Shown here in pieces: positions 57,501 through 64,000 of a stretch of DNA of 64,000 nucleotides. The DNA lies in the NCBI GenBank assembly GCA_036898135.1, contig CM072516.1, forward strand, positions 62,528,122-62,592,121. The letters are read 5' to 3'. The notes beneath the pieces are model-generated. The model made no database searches. It had not been told where the DNA came from and worked only from the letters and a program-made list of their open reading frames with translations. Both the position numbers and the translations under genes were made by a program. Numbering within the stretch: the stretch's first letter is position 1; each line of letters opens with the position of its first letter. Source of the stretch: Oncomelania hupensis (lineage: Eukaryota; Mollusca; Gastropoda; Littorinimorpha; Pomatiopsidae).

Positions 57501-58012
57501 GTCTTTCTGCAAAGCAGCCATTTAAATAAGTAGAACTAAATAAGGTGAAAATTTCAATGAAATAATAAATAACGAAGAAAATAACAAATTTATTGCGATC
57601 GCTTCTATCAGTAACTAGTAAAGTGCGAACAATTCAATAATTCGAAGTCCACTTACTATATTCAAAATACTGCTCCTTTTTTTTTTCTTCTCAAAGTTCT
57701 GTAAAGCTATATGGTCCTAGATTTGTTCTCTGCTTATGCAGAAAAAAAAAAAAGTTCAAATCTGATACATTCAAAGACTGGATATATTCAAGTTTGATCC
57801 TAGCTCCCAAAGCTTGAAAAAAAATCCAGCTCAAAGAGCTGCTCACAAAGCAACACAAATCAACCCATCCAATCAGGATTTTAAACTAAAAACTTCCCAC
57901 TGTACCTGAAAGTAAGGTTGCCAGCTCTGTCAGCTTTCCAGGCCTTGACAAGAGCGAAATCACCAGTAATGGCTTCCTCCATGATGTAGTTCAGTCCTTC
58001 GAACTCTCGACT
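44559..58012 (-). CDS. OXCT1: Succinyl-CoA:3-ketoacid CoA transferase (SCOT), C-terminal 331 residues, 10 exons
   Basis: SCOT moves CoA from succinyl-CoA to acetoacetate in the mitochondrial matrix, the key step in using ketone bodies. Exons (minus strand): 58012-57906, 57506-57338, 55404-55293, 54644-54550, 51487-51366, 49796-49721, 49227-49138, 48496-48416, 47910-47809, 44600-44559. All junctions have AG acceptors and GT donors, and the reading frame carries through without a stop (996 nt, 331 residues plus TAA). Landmarks: [43 protein letters not shown], then HLQSENG, whose Glu (codon 54570-54568) is the catalytic residue that forms the CoA thioester. [49 protein letters not shown] and [14 protein letters not shown] follow. 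Human SCOT has about 520 residues, so the first about 190, including the transit peptide, lie beyond the right edge. Start not in window. Confidence 0.97.
44965..45028 (+). mobile_element. V-SINE-like 3'-end remnant in intron
   Basis: CAGCTTGAGAAGCTCTCGGA and GTAAGTGCGTTATAAATTG followed by TTG units match the 3' end of the SINE at 9.54 kb. Confidence 0.6.
45029..46200. other. OXCT1 last intron, AT-rich, nothing recognised
   Basis: A-rich low-complexity patches (45240-45290, 45420-45550). No other feature. Confidence 0.5.
46208..46798. repeat. Diverged direct duplication of about 165 bp in the OXCT1 last intron
   Basis: 46208-46372 and 46640-46798 share GACCTTTAAA, ACATAATCC.CTGGT.GCCCGC, AGTTGGTAAA, AGTATAA.GTATG and ATTAATA.TCACACAAT in the same order. 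An AT/TATC-rich microsatellite (46385-46500) lies between them. Confidence 0.75.
47463..47776. repeat. Degenerate minisatellite, about 75-bp unit x4
   Basis: Units begin near 47467, 47555, 47631 and 47706 with GAACT(G/A)A(G/A)AACCAT-type sequence, followed by a TATA-AA-T block, AGCAAAAC and an A-rich end. It lies just downstream of the OXCT1 exon that ends at 47809. Confidence 0.7.
48650..48728 (-). mobile_element. V-SINE-like 3'-end remnant
   Basis: GCGCACTTGCAAGCTCAGAG, then CTTCTCAAGGCACTGGCCAC, corresponds to the reversed 3' end of the 9.54 kb SINE. Confidence 0.6.
50080..51090 (+). pseudogene. Penelope-like element remnant with GIY-YIG endonuclease, antisense in an OXCT1 intron
   Basis: In shifting plus-strand frames: [17 protein letters not shown] (thumb/linker region), then [37 protein letters not shown], then [20 protein letters not shown], which is the GIY-YIG nuclease start with preceding zinc-binding cysteines. 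After a frame break, [35 protein letters not shown] ends in LD and a stop at about 50987. The Glu in RERFW corresponds to the catalytic Glu of GIY-YIG nucleases. Penelope-like elements couple a reverse transcriptase to this nuclease. Here the RT core is missing and at least two frameshifts are present, so the copy is dead. Confidence 0.85.
51135..51165. repeat. (AAAT)n microsatellite
   Basis: About six AAAT units next to the Penelope remnant. Confidence 0.8.
51488..52627. other. OXCT1 intron, nothing recognised
   Basis: No repeat family or coding exon recognised in this part of the intron. Confidence 0.5.
52632..53525 (+). mobile_element. piggyBac-type element, internally deleted, in an OXCT1 intron
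   Basis: Flanked by TTAA (52628-52631 and 53526-53529), the obligatory piggyBac target. The ends CCTTTAGGCTGCGCTG and CAGCAGGCTAAGCG are imperfect inverted repeats. Inside is a first-exon-like piece of a piggyBac transposase, but no DDE catalytic domain. The element is about 890 bp against 2-3 kb for active ones, so it is non-autonomous. Confidence 0.75.
52902..53088 (+). pseudogene. piggyBac transposase N-terminal exon remnant
   Basis: ATG after GCCATC opens MARRT, then a TAG at the sixth codon, then [20 protein letters not shown], an acidic stretch ([13 protein letters not shown]) and [17 protein letters not shown], up to a GTAGGT splice donor at 53089. An acidic N-terminus beginning with a TAEEA-like block is typical of piggyBac/PGBD proteins. 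The early stop and missing remainder make it non-functional. Confidence 0.6.
53530..54420. other. OXCT1 intron, nothing recognised
   Basis: AT-rich. No exon, element or repeat family recognised. Confidence 0.5.
54424..54524. repeat. Palindromic (AAT)n(ATT)n plus T34 tract beside an OXCT1 donor
   Basis: AAT units run directly into ATT units (54425-54480), making a near-perfect inverted repeat. A run of about 34 T (54489-54522) ends 27 bases from the splice donor of the exon with the catalytic Glu. Confidence 0.9.
55090..55170 (-). mobile_element. V-SINE-like 3'-part remnant
   Basis: TTTTTCCAGCTCAAGAGCTG, then GCAATACAGGATCTAATTCA and AGCCTCCAGAGGC, matches the reversed SINE of 9.57-9.65 kb. 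Confidence 0.7.
55405..56330. other. OXCT1 intron, nothing recognised
   Basis: No element or exon recognised. Confidence 0.5.
56335..56999. mobile_element. piggyBac-like MITE with twin 20-bp palindromes, in an OXCT1 intron
   Basis: TTAA at 56331-56334 and 57000-57003 flanks 14-bp perfect inverted ends CTCTTTCCCTGCCA and TGGCAGGGAAAGAG. Just inside the left end the perfect palindrome ATCGACGATATATCGTCGAT occurs twice (56349-56368 and 56391-56410). No transposase is present in the 665 bp. TTAA targets and these ends fit piggyBac-driven MITEs. Confidence 0.85.
57165..57196. repeat. Poly(C) tract
   Basis: About 25 C with one or two interruptions, followed by an A-rich patch. Confidence 0.9.
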
Positions 58013-60033
58013 CTGAAACACAACAAATTTAACCCCGAGTTAAAATACGTTCCGGAAAAATGAATGCAAACTTTACAACAACAACAACAACAAAAAATCT
58101 GTGCATAAATCCAAACACTAAAACTGTTAAATAGGGAGATAGATTAATATAGCGTAGATGAATGATGTTGCAAGTCTACTTGTTTAATATATAGCAATTC
58201 CTCGGGACATTGATAACAGTTTATCTGATTATTATAATGGTCTATGTTGATGTTTTTTTATTTATTTATGTGGAATTTAACAGCAAGGATACAGTTAAAA
58301 AAAATCAAAATCCCCCAGCAAGACAGCTGAAAACAAAATGTATTTATTTATTAATTCATTTACTTACCATGTCATTGTTCCCCACCAACTTTTCTTATGA
58401 TATTGCAATGTGCACATTTTGTGTGTGTGTGTATGCCATGTTGGTTTGTGCTTGCGTCAGGGCTTTGAATGATAAAGTTAAATTTATTTTATAAGTAACA
58501 TTTCATTTTATTTTAGGAAAAAAAAAGATGTAGGATAAAAGATCTTTAGAAAGAACACTGCAGAAAGATGGACAAACAACGAAGATCAAACAATTAACCT
58601 AATATTAAATTTCTGTAAGCCACACCAGTACAAGTCAAAAACCTATACTGTTAATACAGGCTTAGGCCTATATACAAACTTGATAGGTGACTGTAAACCA
58701 TCGCCAACAAAATCAACTAAGCAGAAAATGGAAACAAAATGAAGTTAAAAAAATTTACACAAAATAAAATGAGAAATAATACAGATTTGAAAAAAAATTA
58801 GAAAGATGAAAGAGAGGCAGGCGTACACCACAAATTATATTAAATCCGTCCACCCAATTCTGAAAAATGTGCGGACAGACAGATAAACACACAAGAAGGA
58901 CAAAATGTAAGCAAACCAAACGAATACGATGTTTGGGCGGTGTATAAATAGTAAATGTGAAAGAGTAATGGACAACATTAAAATATTACACACAAAGACC
59001 TTATTAGTTATTTTCTTTTCATTTTATTTATATTATGAACTGAAACCAGGTGTATTCAGATAATATGATATGATTCATGAGCAGAAGAAATGTAAAAGTG
59101 GAGCTGCATACATTTTAATTTTAAATCTGAAACATCACATGTAAACAACCAATAAAACAGTTGGACAGATTCGATCACATAGGCATTACATTTTGAAGTG
59201 CACTTACGAGCAGTATTGTACTTTAGCTTCTCAGTAAATAACAATAAAATTGTTTTGTGGAATGCAACACAGAAAAACGTTCTATTAACAAGCAAGAGGT
59301 TCAAGTTACAAATTCTGTACAAGTCACAAGGGACAAACTATATCTATGTGCTAACTATCAGGCATTAAAGACCTTTCAACTGGAATATGAAGCGAGCCAT
59401 GATAATCAGCCTCTTCAACGCTGTTGAACTCAGATGCATAAGTGTAGAATACTCAGGAAGCAAAGCATGCGTTGTCCTCTTAAAAAAGAAAAAGAAGAAA
59501 AAAACAAAGGCAGACTATCGCTGCTTTTTGCTTAACACTGATAAATGAATGCATTTGGCCCTAAGAATCAAGAAACAGTCGCAGCATACCAATTTGGGGC
59601 ATGCTGCTCAGAGATTTAGAATACCAAATACTTGGCATAATTGCACAGAGACTCAGTACAGTATACCAAAGCAAATGAACATTCTAGGTACATATTGTGC
59701 TCTAGTGGGCTTCTTTCAGCATAGGAATGACTCACCATCAACACCATAAATTTCATGCAAGAGTTGCTTGGCCTAGTCTCATCATGTTCAGTGAATTTGC
59801 ACACAGACGGCAAAAAGCAAAGGCACAGAAAACGGAACAAAATAATTAAAGATCACCAAAATCACAACCCAGGTGGTCTTATTACCGGCTGGAAGAAAGG
59901 CAGTATCAAGTTAAAACATTATAAAGGCTGCATGCAATGTGATATGATGTATCATGTTGCCACTGTAAACAATTGTAAAACACTGCAGACTGTACATATA
60001 GTGATATACTATAATGTAAACACAACAGTGCTA
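58013..60033. other. OXCT1 intron upstream of the first visible exon, no exon found
   Basis: I looked on the minus strand for the preceding SCOT blocks and found none up to 64000. The sequence is AT-rich. Confidence 0.55.
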
Positions 60034-60624
60034 CATTACACTACATTAAGTACATTACATGATTATTGCTTTAGGTCCAGCGGACTCTTCCGAGCCAAAT
60101 CAGGACCGGACAACCCCTGATCCGCATAAAGATCTGCTGAAACAACCCCAGTGGTAAAACTGAATACTCTCCACCAGCCAGTCACTTTACAATAAAGACA
60201 TCCCACGCAGGGGACGCGCTAAGGCTGTACTCTAATTTATCGAACCCCCGTTTACAAAAACAAAATAGAATACAAACATGATAAATTATCAACAAAACAC
60301 ATACATGTATATAAAATGCCTACTTTGCTAAATAATAACATCATAGGAAGCCCTGGTGACCACCTGGCAGAAAGTGTCCAATATTCCCAAGCTGATCTAA
60401 CAGACCTCGCACACAAATAAGGAGTCTTGTCCCGGAAGAGTTTTCAAGAAAAAAGGTAGGTGACTGGTCTAGCGAAGAAGAAGATAGTATAGCATATTGA
60501 TAGAACAGAGCAGGAATGAGAAAGAACAAATGAGAAGGACAGCGACAGTGGGAATTTAAAGCACTAAATTTCCAGAAAGTGGGGATACTATTTATACTGA
60601 AACCCCCGGCACCCCAACAGGGGT
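60034..60624 (-). mobile_element. SINE-like element, short form, copy F (12-bp TSD)
   Basis: On its own strand it starts ACCCCTGTTGGGGTGCCGGG, the same point as copies B and C, and ends with GTCCGCTGGACCTAAAGC and a TAATGTA-type tail. Perfect duplications ACAACAGTGCTA at 60022-60033 and 60625-60636. Confidence 0.86.
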
Positions 60625-60636
60625 ACAACAGTGCTA

Positions 60637-62095
60637 ATGCAGTTAGTTGTAGAACTCAAAACTCATGCAGATCTATTACAAATGATATTGTTTTATGTGG
60701 AGAAATCCAACCAAATCAAAATTTTCTATATTTGATAGTCTGCAAGTTCTGCTTCCAATTTTCTAAATACTGCTTCAAATTTAAACTGTTCAACAACGAA
60801 AACTCAAATCTGCATAAAATAGGTAATCTGTCACTCAAGCAAATCAACCTGTCTACTCACATTTCAATTATTAATTTCTTTCTTTTTTTTAAATTAACAA
60901 AATATAAAATCAGATTCCAAAATGACAAGTCTATCCCTGCCCAAATTTGAGAGCAATTTTACTAAAATATACATATTAATATTATATATTCAAAACTTAC
61001 TAGGAAACAGCCATAACAACTGTTTAAAACAGAATATAAATTGACGCATGCCCTTCCTTCAAAAGAGAGCCTGGTCATAATTATTATGTAACTCTACCAA
61101 AAACAGTACATCATACTCATAGACATACACTCATACCTTTCAATTTTCTATTAAAAACTCAACAAGACGAGAACAGCAAAATCTTAACACAACAAAAATC
61201 ATAAAAATTTGTGAATGCCCTTTGGGCTTGGTAGATTACAACTGGATTTTTTTTTTGTAATAATAATAATTAGTAAAATGTGTACGTCCAGTCTACAAAA
61301 AACAACAACAGATGTTTGCAATTTATGAATTTGTTGAGCAATTAGCCATTGCAAATAAAACACCAAGAAAAGATCTAAAGATGACTAGCACGACAAAATG
61401 CATAGCTTATAGTTCTGCATATATCGACTATATATATATATATAAATTCATTTATTTATACACAAATCTGGTACATAAACAGTTAATCTATATTATATAT
61501 TACATTTGCTCTCTTTCCTCGTCTTAGGAAGTTAGGTAGAGGTATATGATCGATGACATGACTAAATGCATTCTGCATTACACTTTAGTTAAACACATGT
61601 GATACACATTTATGATGCAAAATATTGCACATTTATCTATTCCCCCCCCCCCCCCCCCCACTTCCCTACCCCCTTTTCCCCAGATTGCATACACTAATAA
61701 TACAATTCAGGACAATGCTGCTACTTCTCTAAAGAAAAAAAGGATAGTGATCGTTTCAAAACAAATATTAACAGTTAAAATGTTAGTTCTAAACAAATGT
61801 CAATGACAAATAAAAGAAGAACAGCAAGTATAAATAATTTAAACAAATTACATATATGATATATATACAGAAGGAATATTGAAAATATTGAACAGGATTT
61901 ATTCGTGAGTTACATAACTTTATTACAGTAGCACTTTAGTTCATTACTTGAAATTAAATGTGGGTTTACTTTATTTGCTTCAACTAGGATGGCAAAGCCA
62001 TATGACTCACTCCTTATGGAGCTCATTTAACATGAAAATAAGTGTGCCCATAAAATAAATAAATAAAATGGTGGCATTATAATACAAATACAGAC
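60637..62095. other. No recognised exon; AT-rich, poly(C) tract
   Basis: Includes a C tract at about 61642-61659 and an AT tract near 61432-61445. No gene evidence. Confidence 0.5.
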
Positions 62096-62099
62096 TTTG

Positions 62100-62830
62100 A
62101 TCTTTCTATGCTCTTGACCTTGAGATGACATTGACCACCTGCTCCAAATACACTCATGAACTATCAAATAAACTACAGCAAAAGTTGTATTATGCCCCCA
62201 AAAACTAAACTTTTATCTTGGGATGACCTTGACCTTTCATGACCTTGACATTGGGATGATATTGACCTTCATGTGACCTCCCATGCATATATATGATCAA
62301 ATAACCCAATGTTGTTGCATACCATCTAGGTTAATATAACCATTCTACTGTATGGTCAACAACATTTTTTGTATGTTTTTGCAAGGCCTAAAATGACCTT
62401 GATCTTCACGATCAACGCAAAAACGGAACAAATGTGAAAGATCAATCTATCATTTCTACATACAACAAGTTTGGACTTTAGTCTTTATAATATCTCTCAT
62501 AGTTTAGGGTCAAGGTCACTTCAATGTACCTACACTAACCGACCTGGGAGTGAGGTTGACCAAATTTGCTTAGTAAGTGTGCCTCATTAATAGATCTATC
62601 TATTATGCACCAAAGAACCACAAGTTCAATATTAATAACTTTGAAAAAAGTGAAATTTTTTGGACTAACAATTGTTGACCTGGTGACCTTGAAGTGAAGT
62701 CATTCATTTACTGATCATTTTTGATGGTTTCATGGATTATAGGATAGACACCATGTTCTAAGATATTAATTCACTTGCAAGTTTTGCATGCCAGACGGCG
62801 GACAGACTGACAAATATTTTGTTTTTAAAT
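62100..62830. repeat. Dispersed repeat rich in TGACCTTGA nonamers
   Basis: TGACCTTGA or its complement TCAAGGTCA occurs exactly at 62115, 62224, 62240, 62394, 62510 (complement) and 62684, with partial copies between them. The block ends CCAGACGGCGGACAGACTGAC. The nonamer equals the extended half-site of ERR/SF-1-type nuclear receptors, but here it is built into a repeat. Confidence 0.6.
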
Positions 62831-64000
62831 GTCATTTTTAGACTATTTTATATATGACTCATCTTGCACATATTTGCACAAATCTTTATTAAAAAAAATT
62901 GCATGAGAGTCAAAAATAAAAGTTTGTCACAAAACCTAAAAATCTACACACCATTCAAAAATGCAACTATTCAATGCACAGCGCACACACACATGTATGA
63001 ACACTCTCACATCCACAAATGAGATGGACTCCAAAAAAATTTACATAAATTTTACAAAATCATTATGAATACTGCCAATTATTTTGTCAATAAATTATGC
63101 ATTAAATAAAACTTCCACCAGATGTATCCAGCATTTAAGAGTTTCAAAAGCAAAGAATATACATCTCTTGTTTCCAGATCATGCTCACACAGAGTCACAC
63201 ATGTTGACACTCCAATGCTGTATGTTCTTATTCAATCTGATGTTCACCTGTGCAGTGCACAACTCCATGTCGCAAAGACATGCTTATGATGCTGTGGCTA
63301 ATGTTATTAAACAATAATTTAGTCAAATGTACATGTATTATATGATATTCGAGGGTTGAAAATAATACATGTGTATGGAATGTTTGTTCATCATATGCAG
63401 ATTAATAAAGTTTTTTTTTAATAAAATAAATAATTTACCATAAAATAATACAGACTGGTATACAGATCAAATACAGATCACTGCACAGACCAAATACGTA
63501 AAAAAAAAAGATCTTTACTACTGTGTTCCAAACTTGGTATGCGCAATCACAATAACCACAGTTACATGAATGCCACCTAACTTATAGTTATACACACACT
63601 AACTAACTAGTATGAAGCAACACCCACAAATACAATCATTATATAAAGCAAACACTGCACAACAAAGCATAAGCTAATAACTAAATGCCAAATATTGTAA
63701 AACAACGTCACACTTTCGCTATAGAAGTGGAACCAATTCTTTAAGTCTCATTTGAAAAAAAAACACCAAAGATCAAACTGTCAATCACAACAGAACAGAT
63801 AAACACAAAAAGAGCTTGTTCAAAACATTTGAGGGTGGGGGTGAGGATGGGTGGGGAAGACGAATACACATAGATCTAACTGAGTAATAAAATCTGTAAG
63901 TATAACAGTACACAGATTTTAAAACTTAGTTTAAACCATATTATATGGTAAAATAATATTTCCAGAAGGTCAAAATTCACTAATTCAGTAACATTTACCA
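62831..64000. other. No recognised exon
   Basis: AT-rich continuation of what should be an OXCT1 intron. Short A tracts and no coding signature. Confidence 0.5.

Overview
This is a eukaryotic nuclear window, AT-rich, intron-rich and heavily loaded with repeats. The best-supported host gene is a split mitochondrial CoA-transferase, and the repeat content (CR1/L2/RTE-type LINEs, tRNA-derived SINEs, a Gypsy element with integrase ahead of reverse transcriptase, a Penelope-like element, piggyBac relatives, long (ATT)n, (GA)n and (CA)n arrays) fits a marine invertebrate. I favour a mollusc, probably a gastropod, but the sequence alone does not prove it.

Layout. Positions 1-5 kb hold a decayed zinc-finger gene copy, a probable last exon carrying a PDZ-like domain on the minus strand, and a 1 kb stretch with a recurring GAGCGACA motif. 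From 5 to 31 kb there is no convincing host gene. The sequence is a patchwork of 5'-truncated LINEs (CR1, L2-like, RTE-like, Rex1/L2-like), at least three SINE families, a 500-bp inverted-repeat element with perfect 32-bp ends, minisatellites and many microsatellites. From 31.77 to 37.14 kb lies a complete-looking LTR retrotransposon with two 625-bp LTRs. It is inserted with a 5-bp target duplication inside a SINE-like repeat. Its coding part reads gag, protease, integrase, then the start of reverse transcriptase, and lacks the reverse-transcriptase core and RNase H. 37-44 kb is again repeats plus a truncated LINE.

From 44.56 kb to the right edge the minus strand carries OXCT1 (SCOT, succinyl-CoA:3-ketoacid CoA transferase). 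Ten exons encode the C-terminal 331 residues, including the catalytic SENG glutamate. The first third of the protein must lie beyond 64 kb. Its introns contain a Penelope-like fragment, two piggyBac-type elements, a SINE copy, minisatellites, and an intron repeat with six exact nuclear-receptor-type nonamers.

The most unusual material is mobile: a SINE-like family with at least six copies, five of which have target duplications of about 11-12 bp and which occurs in two forms that differ by a 5' extension; the rearranged, defective but recently inserted Gypsy element; and the inverted-repeat element with 6-bp duplications and an unexplained internal reading frame.
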